Notes: generated from the sequence alone by a model not told the origin. A DNA stretch of 53,954 bases from an uncultured Prevotellaceae bacterium (GCA_900316835.1 ONEL01000025.1:1-53954), one strand, 5' to 3'; shown: positions 1 to 8,049, numbered from the stretch's first letter. A program made the numbers and translations.

Positions 1-55
1 GTTAAGCCTCACCACGCCGATGGTACTGCGAAAGTGGGAGAGTAGGTAATCGCCC
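1..55 (+). rRNA. rrf: 5S ribosomal RNA, 3' end (partial)
   Basis: The window opens inside a 5S rRNA. The last 55 bases carry the conserved helix sequences of bacterial 5S, including CACGCCGATGGTACTGCG and GTGGGAGAGTAGGT. The 5' part lies outside the window, so an rRNA operon presumably lies upstream. The exact 3' end is judged to within a few bases and lies just before the hairpin at 62-101. Confidence 0.93.
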
Positions 56-61
56 CTTAAG

Positions 62-101
62 AGAGAGCTTCGAGCACACGCCCGAGGCTCTCTTGTTTTT
101 T
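62..101 (+). terminator. Intrinsic terminator of the rRNA operon
   Basis: An 11-base stem (AGAGAGCTTCG with CGAGGCTCTCT, one G-U pair) is followed by TTGTTTTTT. It starts a few bases after the 5S end, as expected for the end of an rrn operon. Confidence 0.88.
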
Positions 102-150
102 ATATACCTATATATATACCAATATCAAAAACACAAACTCTAACTCTAAC

Positions 151-226
151 ACACTCTCCCCATTCCTAGAACAGAGTCCTAACCCCCACCACGCCACTGG
201 TCAGCGACATGGGAGGCGTAGGTAAA
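151..226 (+). pseudogene. Degenerate 5S rRNA-like remnant
   Basis: This stretch follows the 3' half of a bacterial 5S in order: CCCCATTCCTAGAACAGAG, then CACCACGCCACTGGT, then GGGAGGCGTAGGTAA. The intact copy at the window start has CACCACGCCGATGGT and GGGAGAGTAGGTAA in the same order. Several substitutions and small indels break the pairing helices, so it is probably a decayed second 5S copy rather than a working RNA. No terminator-like U tract of the rrn type follows, apart from TTTTTGTGTTTT. Confidence 0.6.
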
Positions 227-324
227 ATGTTTTTGTGTTTTATTGCTATTATAATTTTGCAACAGTTTAAACCTATACTCTCATTTTAGGTCATAATTAA
301 TATATAATATTGATTTAACTTGTA

Positions 325-1647
325 ATGAAGAAATTATTTTTATCGTTATTGCTTTTAACTATTGTTTTAACCGCTCAGGCTAGCAATGGAAAAGGTGTAA
401 TTGAGCCCTATGCAGCCAATGTGGCACGTGTGATACAAGATTTTGAGCAGTATCATCTCAAGAAGCACCAGCGCCCTGAAAAGTTTGCCATCATCACTAC
501 TGGAAACAGTGATGAGAGTTTGTTGTGGGTGAGCACATTTGATGAGAGTTATGGTTGCTTATTTACTAGTGTTAATGGTAAGTTAGAACATTTGCTTAAT
601 ATGGGCTATAATGCTCAAGGCGAGCATATTGACCTTGCTATTCGCAATGGCGTGATAATTGTAACGACGACAAAAGGTGCCGGTGATATCGCCGGAGCTG
701 ATTTCTACCGTTTCAAGGGTGGTAGATTAGAATCACTCAATTTCTCTATGCAGGTTGTTGACGGCAATGAAAAATATATTGATGGTAAGGGTAAAGCAGT
801 GAAAGCTTCGAAGGTGCAAAAAGAACTCAATCGTGGCTTAAAGAAGAATCAAGTAGCTAGTGTTGAGAATTCCGAGACATTGCAATGGATGCCGTTTCGC
901 ATGATAGGACACTACATTGATGCGACAACCGACATCACCTTGTCGCAGCTTCCTATCCTCAGTCGTGCTAGCTACAAGGCCAATGAGTTTGTCACCAATG
1001 CTCGCACTATGCTCCCTGCTCAGCAATACAAGCACATCGTGTTCAAGAAACAGGTGGGTGATGCTGTGCTCAAGAGTAACGATGGTGGTGCCATCTACTC
1101 GCTTTCTACTCCACAAGCTATAAAAACCATGTTTCGTGGTTATAAAGAGAATGAGTTATATCCTATTCTTGTTACCGACCAATATCTTGCCACGCATCAA
1201 ATGATGCCATTCAGTCGCTGGAAGTATCCTGAGCGTGTCACTGCCATGGAAAAGGATAAGCAACAAGTGGTGAGTGAACACTTTGGTGGGCGTGTGGTGA
1301 AAAATGCACGCTGGCTTGCCAATCTGGAGGAGAGCGATCGCAAGCTATATGCTGTGGAATTCAAGCCTGTGGACGGTCAGGCGCTTGCGGTAGTGGCATG
1401 CTTCATTGGCAACAGGCTGGTGTCGACATTCGACCAGTGGGCCACTGTCGACTCAAGCCGTGGGTGGCTGTGGACGCCAGGTGATAAGGGTAATTTCATG
1501 AATGCCTTGCCCGAGTTGCAGGGGCTAGCCGTTACCGACGAAGGCTTTGAACTCTACATGAGCCAAATGGTGGGTGAGAAGCGTCGCATGATAGTGCTAC
1601 GCGAGGTGCGTTCAATGTTTATTGAGCTTATTGACCAGGAGTTTTAA
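325..1647 (+). CDS. Exported protein of unknown function
   Basis: A 440-residue protein that I do not recognise. The first 19 residues (MKKLFLSLLLLTIVLTAQA) form a clear Sec signal peptide ending in an AQA-type cleavage site, so it is probably periplasmic or surface exposed. No lipobox cysteine is visible. The mature part has mixed alpha/beta composition, no transmembrane segment and no catalytic signature I can name. It stands alone between the rRNA operon and the convergent queuosine genes, and its upstream region is AT-rich without a clear TAnnTTTG box. It is a real gene on the grounds of its length, its signal peptide and the lack of a competing frame. Confidence 0.8.
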   Translation: MKKLFLSLLLLTIVLTAQASNGKGVIEPYAANVARVIQDFEQYHLKKHQRPEKFAIITTGNSDESLLWVSTFDESYGCLFTSVNGKLEHLLNMGYNAQGEHIDLAIRNGVIIVTTTKGAGDIAGADFYRFKGGRLESLNFSMQVVDGNEKYIDGKGKAVKASKVQKELNRGLKKNQVASVENSETLQWMPFRMIGHYIDATTDITLSQLPILSRASYKANEFVTNARTMLPAQQYKHIVFKKQVGDAVLKSNDGGAIYSLSTPQAIKTMFRGYKENELYPILVTDQYLATHQMMPFSRWKYPERVTAMEKDKQQVVSEHFGGRVVKNARWLANLEESDRKLYAVEFKPVDGQALAVVACFIGNRLVSTFDQWATVDSSRGWLWTPGDKGNFMNALPELQGLAVTDEGFELYMSQMVGEKRRMIVLREVRSMFIELIDQEF

Positions 1648-1707
1648 ATCTTGAGATGACATAAAACCTAATGACCAATTTCTTTTTTTGGGGGGGGGAT
1701 GGCGTCG

Positions 1708-2295
1708 TCATCTAATGCCCAGCAGGCGGTGAGTTTGAAGTGATAATCGCCAGGTGGGGTGGGTGAGCACCGCGTTGACGCAGGATTGAATATTGAGTTC
1801 GCGTTGTCGCTCGTCGTCGACAAAGCAAGGCTGCAAGTAGCGATGGCGAGCGTTAATGTAGTCATACTGGCTTAGTTCCTGCCCTGTATACACTACTTTT
1901 AGTTCATCGCATTGCTGTAGCAGGCATGGCTTGTTATCTCCACCTTCAAAACCTTGCTTGGGTGATAGCGTTATCCAGTCGATGCCACGTGGTAAAAGTC
2001 GCGTGCCATTAGTTTCGATGGCAATGCGTTTACCAGTCAATTTCAGGGCTTTTATCAGTTCCTCATCAACGTAGAGCGATGGTTCCCCCCCAGTGAGCAC
2101 GATGAGAGGCGCACCGGGGTATTTCATCACTTCTTCCACTAGTTGCGGTAGCGACATCATGGTGTGGTTAAGATGCTGAGTGTCGCAAAAATGGCAATGT
2201 AAATTGCATCCGCTGAAGCGTAGGAACACACTAGCGGTACCAGTATTATATCCTTCACCTTGCAGTGAATGGAATATTTCGTTGATAGGGAACAT
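1708..2295 (-). CDS. queE: 7-carboxy-7-deazaguanine synthase QueE
   Basis: A radical SAM enzyme that converts 6-carboxytetrahydropterin to 7-carboxy-7-deazaguanine (CDG), the third step of preQ0/queuosine synthesis. The cluster motif CX3CX2C is at Cys30, Cys34 and Cys37 (SGCNLHCHFCDTQH). It is preceded by the substrate-binding SLQGEG segment (10-15) and followed by the SAM-contacting LTGGEPSL (about 66-73). The 195-residue length is normal for the short QueE form. The gene is last in the minus-strand order queF-queC-queD-queE and starts 18 bases after the queD stop. It converges on the exported-protein gene; a run of nine G lies at 1690-1698, just past the stop. Confidence 0.93.
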   Translation of the reverse strand: MFPINEIFHSLQGEGYNTGTASVFLRFSGCNLHCHFCDTQHLNHTMMSLPQLVEEVMKYPGAPLIVLTGGEPSLYVDEELIKALKLTGKRIAIETNGTRLLPRGIDWITLSPKQGFEGGDNKPCLLQQCDELKVVYTGQELSQYDYINARHRYLQPCFVDDERQRELNIQSCVNAVLTHPTWRLSLQTHRLLGIR

Positions 2296-2313
2296 AAGGT
2301 TTAAATGTGTAGA

Positions 2314-2649
2314 TTACTCGTCACGGACGTAGGATGCCATGTTGTCGCGCGACTCCCACACGTCGGCGCGGTAGCAGTTGGGTACAGTCTCAACCACCCA
2401 GTGCGCAATGTTCTCGGCAGTGGGGTTGAACTTGAGCACCTCGTTCAAGTTTTTGTGATCGATGTGGTTGTGAATTAGCTTCTTAATGAGTGTGAAATCG
2501 CACACTAGCCCGTTACTGTCAAGTTCTTTAGCTTTACAGTATACTTTAATTATCCAGTTGTGGCCGTGCAGGTTTTCGCATTTGCTCTCATAGTCGAGAT
2601 AGAGCTGGTGGCACGACGATATTTCAAGAATTTTTTCTACGTAGTACAT
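2314..2649 (-). CDS. queD: 6-carboxy-5,6,7,8-tetrahydropterin synthase QueD
   Basis: A QueD/PTPS-family enzyme that makes 6-carboxytetrahydropterin from dihydroneopterin triphosphate, feeding QueE. Zinc ligands are His14 and the HGH pair His28/His30 (NLHGHNW). The catalytic Cys24 lies four residues before His28, as in bacterial QueD. The DHKNLNEV segment and a C-terminal Glu in VWES complete the family pattern. At 111 residues it is compact but complete. It sits between queC and queE; the 131-base gap to queC is filled by an octamer-type repeat, so any shared transcript must cross that repeat. Confidence 0.93.
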   Translation of the reverse strand: MYYVEKILEISSCHQLYLDYESKCENLHGHNWIIKVYCKAKELDSNGLVCDFTLIKKLIHNHIDHKNLNEVLKFNPTAENIAHWVVETVPNCYRADVWESRDNMASYVRDE

Positions 2650-2778
2650 AGTTGTTAGTTATCAGTTGTCAGTTGTCAGTTGTCAGTTATCAGTTATCAG
2701 TTATCAGTTGTCAGTTATCAGTTGTCAGTTATCAGTTGTCAGTTATCAGTTCGTTGTCAGTTATCAGTTGTTAGTTAT
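2650..2778. repeat. Family D simple repeat (TCAGTTAT/TCAGTTGT units)
   Basis: About 13 tandem degenerate units of the type CAGTTATCAGTTGT fill essentially the entire queC-queD gap. The same unit recurs at 5010-5081, and relatives (CAGTTCTCAGTCTT and its complement) occur at 14604-14666 and 22857-22918. Units are 8-10 bases with only T/C, A/G or A/T changes. There are no spacers, so it is not a CRISPR. Confidence 0.9.
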
Positions 2779-2780
2779 GT

Positions 2781-3437
2781 TTATTCGTAGGGAGTGGGGT
2801 CGGGGATACCGGCATCGCGCAGTGCCTGACGGCGTTCACGGCATGTGCCGCACTTGCCACAGTGCTTGTCGCCGCCACGATAGCACGAGTAGGTCATGGC
2901 ATAGTCTACCCCCAGTTCTTTACCGTGCCGAGCGATATCGCTCTTAGACAGGTTGGTGTAGGGTGCAAACACAGTCACTCCCTCGTAGGTGCCTTGTTGC
3001 ATCGCCGTCGACATGGCATTGATGAAATCTTGCCTGCAATCGGGATAAATGGCGTGGTCACCACTGTGGTTGGCAATCATGACGCGCTGCAGCCCATTAC
3101 TCTCGGCAATGCCACAAGCGATGGCAAGCATGATGCCGTTGCGGAATGGAACAACAGTGGCCTTCATGTTGTTGTCGTCGTAGTTCCCCTCGGGTACATC
3201 GGCAGGGTCATTGCTTAGCAAAGCACTCTTGAAATAGAGTTTCATGAAGTCGAGCGGAATGATGATGTGCTTGATTCCAAGCTTGCCACATTGCTCACTG
3301 GCACACTTTTGTTCTTTCTTGTTCTGCAATGAGCCGTAGTCGAAGGTGATGGCAAGAGCAATGTTGTCCTTATATTCATGCAGTAGCGTGCACGAGTCCA
3401 TACCTCCCGAAAGTATTATTATTGAATCTTTAGCCAT
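2781..3437 (-). CDS. queC: 7-cyano-7-deazaguanine synthase QueC
   Basis: QueC converts CDG to preQ0 with ATP and ammonia. The PP-loop ATP pyrophosphatase motif SGGMDS lies at residues 10-15. The C-terminal zinc site has four cysteines in the QueC spacing (Cys185, 193, 196, 199; segment CYRGGDKHCGKCGTC). The length, 218 residues, is normal. The start lies 17 bases after the queF stop, consistent with one transcript. Together with queD, queE and queF it gives the complete route from 6-carboxytetrahydropterin formation to preQ1; GTP cyclohydrolase I and the tRNA-inserting genes are not in this window. Confidence 0.95.
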   Translation of the reverse strand: MAKDSIIILSGGMDSCTLLHEYKDNIALAITFDYGSLQNKKEQKCASEQCGKLGIKHIIIPLDFMKLYFKSALLSNDPADVPEGNYDDNNMKATVVPFRNGIMLAIACGIAESNGLQRVMIANHSGDHAIYPDCRQDFINAMSTAMQQGTYEGVTVFAPYTNLSKSDIARHGKELGVDYAMTYSCYRGGDKHCGKCGTCRERRQALRDAGIPDPTPYE

Positions 3438-3454
3438 AGATATTGCTTTGTTTA

Positions 3455-3934
3455 TTACAAACGGTTCTTAAAACTATTGAGCATGCGCTGTCGCACTAGT
3501 TCCTGGTGGTCGTCATCGCCATAGTTGGCAAACGGCACAATCGATATTCCTCCCCTAGCGTTGAAATATCCTGTCACTTCCAGGTATTTAGGGTCCATCA
3601 GTGCCACGAGGTCTTTCATGATGATGTTCACGCAGTCCTCATGGAAGTCGCCCTGGTTGCGGAAGCTGAAAAGGTATAGCTTCAGGCTCTTGCTTTCAAC
3701 CATTCGCACTCGTGGGATGTAGCTGATGACAATGCGTCCAAAGTCGGGTTGCCCAGTGATAGGGCATAGTGCGGTAAACTCAGGGCAATCAAATGTCACA
3801 AGATACTCATTGTCGGGGTGCAAATTATCGAATGTTTCCAGCACTTTAGGATTGTAATGGTCCTCATATATTGTGCCTTGATTACCTAGCTTAGTGATGT
3901 TAGGTGTATTGTCTTTATTTCTTGCCATTGCCAT
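3455..3934 (-). CDS. queF: NADPH-dependent 7-cyano-7-deazaguanine reductase QueF
   Basis: QueF reduces the nitrile of preQ0 to the aminomethyl group of preQ1. It has the catalytic Cys57 and Asp64 in [14 protein letters not shown], and the QueF-specific NADPH-binding motif ESKSLKLYL (80-88) followed by FHED (97-100). The 159-residue size fits the unimodular, YkvM/FolE-like type rather than the long two-domain type of E. coli. It is the first gene of the que cluster on this strand. An in-frame Met at residue 3 is a possible alternative start. Confidence 0.95.
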   Translation of the reverse strand: MAMARNKDNTPNITKLGNQGTIYEDHYNPKVLETFDNLHPDNEYLVTFDCPEFTALCPITGQPDFGRIVISYIPRVRMVESKSLKLYLFSFRNQGDFHEDCVNIIMKDLVALMDPKYLEVTGYFNARGGISIVPFANYGDDDHQELVRQRMLNSFKNRL

Positions 3935-4006
3935 AAATAAAAAAATTGGTGTTGAAAAGAGTGTTGATATTGCTGTGATGTGGAGATTAGGATTATGTGC
4001 TATAGA

Positions 4007-5008
4007 TTAAAACTTTTTCTTGCGCAAGAGGTAGTAGTCGATGACAATGTTTCGCTGAGCTCCAGGGAACGTCTTGAGCAAGTTTTGGGTGGGTTGGCAA
4101 CTATAGAGGTGTTTCATCTTGCGATAGTCGCGATGGGCACGCACTATAGCCCACGCGTCGCCCCAGTGCAACTTAGCCATCGCCATGCCCAGCGCAAGTG
4201 TGTCGTAGAGGCGTCGCACAATGAGAATCCGCTTCCCATCCTGCTTGGGTAGATTCTTATATAGAAGTAGCAGGCTGTTGCGGAAGTTGAGATAGGTCTT
4301 GCGAGGATTACCTTGTGGCAAGCTGCCACCACCCAGGTGAAACACGTGGCTAGCTGTGACAACGCGGATGTCGCAGCCACTGAGGTGAATGCGCCAGCAC
4401 AGGTCAATCTCTTCCATGTGAGCAAAGAAGTCCTTGTCGAGCCCTCCCACACGATTGTAAAGCTTGCTACGCACCATCAGGCAGGCTCCTGTTGCCCAAA
4501 AGATGTCGATATCCTTACCGTCATATTGGTTGTGGTCGTCCTCGATGGCCTCAAACACACGACCTCGGCAATAGGGGTAGCCATGCTTGTCAATAAATCC
4601 GCCAGCAGCTCCAGCATATTCAAACATGAGCTTGTCGTCGTTGCGGTCCTGTAGCAACTTGGGCTGCACGGCACCCACATTGGGATGCTCTTCCATAAAC
4701 TCCAGCAATGGGTCGAGCCATCCTGCCGGTGTGCGCACGTCACTGTTTAGCAGCACTGTGTACTGATAATTAGTCTCGTTGATAGCCCGGTTATATCCCT
4801 CGGCAAATCCATAGTTCTTGTCAAAGAATAGTGTTTTAACCTGTGGAAATTCCTGTTTTAGGACTTGCCGGCTGTCGTCGGTGCTACCATTGTCGGCAAC
4901 AATGATGTCGGCAATTAGGGCATTAGTGCCTTCAATCACCGTGGGCAAATATCGCCTTAGCAATTTTGCTCCGTTCCAGTTTAATATTATTACCGCTACA
5001 GGTTTCAT
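4007..5008 (-). CDS. Family 2 glycosyltransferase
   Basis: A cytoplasmic GT2 (GT-A fold) sugar transferase of 333 residues. The N-terminus has the Rossmann start VAVIILNWNG, followed by VADNGSTDDS (nucleotide-binding aspartates). The middle carries the acceptor-side segment LDKDFFAHMEEIDLCWR, typical of rhamnosyl/galactosyl GT2 enzymes. There is no transmembrane region. Its neighbours on the same strand are a lipid A-type acyltransferase and mtaB, an arrangement frequent in Bacteroidetes, so a role in surface glycolipid or LPS assembly is plausible. The sugar and acceptor cannot be told from sequence. Confidence 0.88.
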   Translation of the reverse strand: MKPVAVIILNWNGAKLLRRYLPTVIEGTNALIADIIVADNGSTDDSRQVLKQEFPQVKTLFFDKNYGFAEGYNRAINETNYQYTVLLNSDVRTPAGWLDPLLEFMEEHPNVGAVQPKLLQDRNDDKLMFEYAGAAGGFIDKHGYPYCRGRVFEAIEDDHNQYDGKDIDIFWATGACLMVRSKLYNRVGGLDKDFFAHMEEIDLCWRIHLSGCDIRVVTASHVFHLGGGSLPQGNPRKTYLNFRNSLLLLYKNLPKQDGKRILIVRRLYDTLALGMAMAKLHWGDAWAIVRAHRDYRKMKHLYSCQPTQNLLKTFPGAQRNIVIDYYLLRKKKF

Positions 5009-5009
5009 T

Positions 5010-5081
5010 GGAGTTATCAGTTGTCAGTTATCAGTTGTTCGTTATCAGTTGTCAGTTCGTTATCAGTTGTCAGTTATCTGT
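5010..5081. repeat. Family D simple repeat
   Basis: Tandem degenerate units of TTATCAGTTGTCAG fill the gap between the glycosyltransferase start and the acyltransferase stop. The last units run into the 3' end of the acyltransferase gene (stop near 5074). It is the second array of this unit within 2.5 kb. Confidence 0.85.
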
Positions 5082-6036
5082 TGTGTGAGTGGTTAGCGTA
5101 GAATTGAAGTTCGTTGTCTCGAGTATATCCACTGGGAAAAGCTACAGGTCGTTTCCAGCGCTTGTGGGTCCATAACCAGTAGGCAGGTTCATTGACGATG
5201 CGCTTCTCAAGCAAGCGAGCATATCGTGTGGTGATGGAACCCTGAGGCTCATTGGCGCAGTTGTCGCTCAATGGCACCAGGGTGCACTCATAGTGTCCCC
5301 GTTTTTTCTTTTGAACATCAAGAAACACCGCTTGGCAGTTTAGTTTTCGCCCTATAGCTTCGGGTCCAGGCACGAAAGCCGTGGGGTGGTTCAAGAAGTC
5401 AAGCACATGATGCTCCTCGTTAGTCCACGGATGCTGGTCGGCAATGAAGCCTATTCCCATGTTTCGTCCCTGTTGCTTGAGGGTTATCATCTCGCGCAAA
5501 ATGCGTTTCTTGCTGATGCACACTGTGTGAAACCGCTGTCGCAGGCGCAAAAAGAAATTATCGAACCATTCATTTTCAAGAGGCTGATACACTTGTCCTT
5601 GCACGGCATCACTGTGGGCACGGCTGTCAAACCACAATGTGATAGATGTTACCCATTCCCAGTTGCCGTAGTGTGCAGCATATAGCACCACGCTCTGGTT
5701 GTTGTCGAATGCCTTGTCGATGAGTTGAGCATTGTGAAACACCATGCGACGTCGCATGTCATCGTCGCTGATGTGCAAGAGCTTGATGGTTTCAACAAAA
5801 TAATCGGCAAAGTGATGATAGAACTCCTTCTCAATAGCCCGTCGCTCCTGCTCAGTCTTGCCTGGGAAGCACTCGTTGAGATTTTGGCGCACCACCTTAG
5901 TGCGGTACCCTATCACATGATAGACCAGGAAGTAGATAGCGTCGGCATGGAGATATAGCACCCACCAAGGCATCAAAGCCAGCAGGTGCAATGCCCAGCC
6001 AATGGGAGCATAAAGTATTTTAGAATACCACTTCAT
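5074..6036 (-). CDS. Lysophospholipid/lipid A-type acyltransferase (LpxL/HtrB family)
   Basis: A member of the LpxL/HtrB acyltransferase family, which adds a secondary acyl chain to lipid A or a similar lipid at the inner membrane. The catalytic HX4E signature is visible in AAHYGNWEW. An N-terminal hydrophobic anchor (residues about 10-40 of the product) and an Arg-rich FIADQHPW region follow the family pattern. I start it at Met 6036 (MKWYSKILYAPIGW) rather than at 6060, because MKWYSKI directly precedes the anchor. Either start overlaps the 3' end of mtaB, suggesting translational coupling. The C-terminus is encoded partly by the edge of a simple repeat. Confidence 0.87.
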   Translation of the reverse strand: MKWYSKILYAPIGWALHLLALMPWWVLYLHADAIYFLVYHVIGYRTKVVRQNLNECFPGKTEQERRAIEKEFYHHFADYFVETIKLLHISDDDMRRRMVFHNAQLIDKAFDNNQSVVLYAAHYGNWEWVTSITLWFDSRAHSDAVQGQVYQPLENEWFDNFFLRLRQRFHTVCISKKRILREMITLKQQGRNMGIGFIADQHPWTNEEHHVLDFLNHPTAFVPGPEAIGRKLNCQAVFLDVQKKKRGHYECTLVPLSDNCANEPQGSITTRYARLLEKRIVNEPAYWLWTHKRWKRPVAFPSGYTRDNELQFYANHSHNR

Positions 6037-7351
6037 TGCCTTCAACAATCTCGGCGTCAACGCTCAAGTCGTCATTAATCTTCAATAGCCGTGCTGGAGC
6101 AACCTTGCCCACAAGGCGCTCGCAGTGAGGAGTATTAATCTTGATATAGTTGTCGGTGAAGCCGTGCATCACCTTGCTGCCAGCTGGAGGTTGCTCAAAG
6201 AGCACAAGGCGTTCATTGCCCAAGTAGCGTTCAATAAACTGCCGTTGCTGGCTCTCGCTCAATGCCATCATCAGTGCCACACGCTCGTCACGCACAGCCT
6301 TGGGCACGATGTAAGGGATGCGCAGTGCCATAGTCCCAGGGCGCTCGCTATAGGGGAACACGTGCAAGTGCTGCACTCCTAGCGAAGCAATGAACCGCAA
6401 CGAGTCGTCGAAGCACTCGGGAGTTTCTCCACGGGTACCCACCATCACGTCTACCCCAATGAAGCAGTGTGGCATGGCATGGTGAATGCGCTCTACCTTA
6501 GCGGCAAATAGCTGGCGGTCGTAGTGGCGTCGCATGAGCCGTAGCACCTCGTTGCTGCCACTCTGCAGCGGGATGTGGAAGTGTGGCATGAAGGCTCGTG
6601 ACGATGCGCAAAAGTCAATCACCTCATCACTAAGCAAGTCGGGTTCGATCGACGAGATGCGATATCGCTCAATTCCCTCAACGCCGTCGAGGGCGATGAG
6701 CAGGTCGATAAATTTCTCTCCCGTGTTCTTGCCAAAGTCGCCAATGTTCACTCCCGTGATAACAATCTCCTTGCCACCACGCTGTGCCACCTCGAGTGCC
6801 TGGTTTACTAAGCTCTCGATGCTACCGCTGCGACTGCGCCCGCGAGCAAGTGGGATAGTGCAATAGCTACAGTAGTAGTCGCATCCATCCTGCACTTTGA
6901 GGAAGTAGCGCGTGCGGTCGCCACACTCACACGATGGTGAGAAACGCTTGATGTCCTTGTGGGGGGTAATGGCAAGAGCTTTGTGCTTGTTGCTGAGCCA
7001 AGCCTCAATGTAGCCCACAATATCTCCCTTTTGCTCATTGCCCAGCACAATGTCCACTCCTTCAATCTCAGCAATGGCCTTGCCTTGCAGTTGGGCATAG
7101 CATCCAGTGACAACGATTAGTGCTTGTGGGTATCGCTTGATAAGGCTACGAATGTGCTGGCGGCACTTGCGGTCGGCAAGCGCGGTGACGCTACAAGTGT
7201 TCACCACACAAATGTCGGGCACCTCGTCACGCCCCGCCACAGTGGCGATGCCTCGTTGCTGCAGTTGTTGCCCAATGGTGGCGCTCTCTGAGAAGTTAAG
7301 CTTGCATCCCAGAGTGACAAATTTCACCTTATGTAAACCACTATTAGCCAT
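6020..7351 (-). CDS. mtaB: tRNA (ms2)t6A37 methylthiotransferase MtaB
   Basis: A MiaB-like radical SAM enzyme that methylthiolates t6A37 in ANN-decoding tRNAs. Three N-terminal cluster cysteines are present (TLGCKLNF, VVNTCSVTA, VTGCYAQL), followed by the radical SAM motif CDYYCSYC within DGCDYYCSYCTIPLARGRSR. The C-terminal portion resembles a TRAM RNA-binding domain. CKLN-type spacing and length fit MtaB better than MiaB or RimO. I prefer the start at 7351 (MANSGLHKVKF) over Met 7375, because a TAACTTTG promoter box on this strand covers 7373-7380 and would place transcription initiation inside the longer form. It is first in the mtaB / acyltransferase / glycosyltransferase group. Confidence 0.92.
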   Translation of the reverse strand: MANSGLHKVKFVTLGCKLNFSESATIGQQLQQRGIATVAGRDEVPDICVVNTCSVTALADRKCRQHIRSLIKRYPQALIVVTGCYAQLQGKAIAEIEGVDIVLGNEQKGDIVGYIEAWLSNKHKALAITPHKDIKRFSPSCECGDRTRYFLKVQDGCDYYCSYCTIPLARGRSRSGSIESLVNQALEVAQRGGKEIVITGVNIGDFGKNTGEKFIDLLIALDGVEGIERYRISSIEPDLLSDEVIDFCASSRAFMPHFHIPLQSGSNEVLRLMRRHYDRQLFAAKVERIHHAMPHCFIGVDVMVGTRGETPECFDDSLRFIASLGVQHLHVFPYSERPGTMALRIPYIVPKAVRDERVALMMALSESQQRQFIERYLGNERLVLFEQPPAGSKVMHGFTDNYIKINTPHCERLVGKVAPARLLKINDDLSVDAEIVEGNEVVF

Positions 7352-7372
7352 GTCGCTGTCACAAAAATCGTG

Positions 7373-7380
7373 CAAAGTTA
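7373..7380 (-). promoter_or_regulatory. Putative -7 box of mtaB
   Basis: On the minus strand this reads TAACTTTG, the Bacteroidetes -7 consensus, about 22 bases before the preferred mtaB start. No clear TTTG -33 element lies at the usual spacing. Confidence 0.5.
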
Positions 7381-7448
7381 CAAATTATCTTTCACATTGA
7401 GAAATGGGATGGGAATAATAAAAAAAAAGGGGATGCGTTTGTTTTTAA

Positions 7449-7552
7449 AAGACAATTACGGACTAATGATTTGTGCATTAGAGGGGATTTATTAAGGACA
7501 ATTGCTGGGATAACTTTTTCTCAGACAATTACTAACAATTACTAACAATTTT
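7449..7552 (+). repeat. Family A dispersed repeat with A' tail
   Basis: GACAATTACGGACTAATGAT and TTGTGCATTAGAGG form a unit that recurs at 12678, 22918, 23238 and, inverted, at 53756. Here it is followed by a GACAATTGCTGGGA segment and two ACTAACAATT repeats, also found at 50780 and (inverted) 53591. The 674-base gap between mtaB and tyrS contains this unit, the family B tandem and the tyrS promoter; I see no gene in it. Confidence 0.85.
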
Positions 7553-7588
7553 ATTTTTAGCGCTATAGCGCATTATTTTTTTGTAATT

Positions 7589-7722
7589 AGATAAAATGCT
7601 CACGCTCGCAAGGTTTCTAGCAAGCTAAAACTTTGTCTCGCTTAATCGCATTTTTAGATAAAATGCTCACGCTCGCAAGGTTTTTAGCAAGCTAAAACTT
7701 TGTCTCGCTTAATCGCATTTTT
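7589..7722 (+). repeat. Family B, two tandem 67-base units
   Basis: Two adjacent 67-base units (7589-7655, 7656-7722) differ at a single visible base in their central part. Each begins AGATAAAATGCTCACGCTCG and ends GCTTAATCGCATTTTT, so the ends form an imperfect inverted pair. TTAGCAAGCTAA in the middle is a short perfect hairpin. Other copies lie at 42561, 43694 (both inverted) and 53621-53755. Confidence 0.9.
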
Positions 7723-7971
7723 GTTTTCTGGGAACAAATAGTTGCTAGTTTTAATTTTTTTATTACAAGGGGATGTGGCTGTTGAAAACTGGTGAAAAGC
7801 CGTGTGATAAAAACCGTTTTTTTTGTTGTGTGTGTTGCAGATTGGAGAAAAATAATTATTTTTGTAAACAAAAGACGGACTAAGCGGGTCTTAGAACCCC
7901 GCCGAGGTTACTAAGCTTCTCAAAGTGGAGAAGACTTGATTTGGTTTTTAAATTTCCTATAAATTAATGTT

Positions 7972-8006
7972 ATTGATTGTGATGTGGGATTTTTTTGCTA
8001 TTTTTG
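7972..8006 (+). promoter_or_regulatory. tyrS promoter
   Basis: TATTTTTG (7999-8006) matches the -7 consensus TAnnTTTG. TTG at 7977-7979 lies 19 bases upstream and would be the -33 element. The predicted transcript starts about 35 bases before the tyrS ATG. Confidence 0.65.
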
Positions 8007-8049
8007 CATCTTGAAAATTGAATATTAACAAAAAACACACAATAAATCG

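Noticed and set aside
1690..1698. Run of nine G as a phase-variation tract
   Set aside because: It lies between the 3' ends of two convergent genes, not in a promoter or reading frame, so slippage would have no obvious effect.
2650..2778. CRISPR-like array
   Set aside because: Units are 8-10 bases and contiguous, with no unique spacers, no leader and no cas gene in the window.
2666..2947. Plus-strand frame starting in the simple repeat before queC
   Set aside because: Its first third is translated repeat (VVSCQLSVISYQL) and the rest is antisense to queC; no evidence for a gene.
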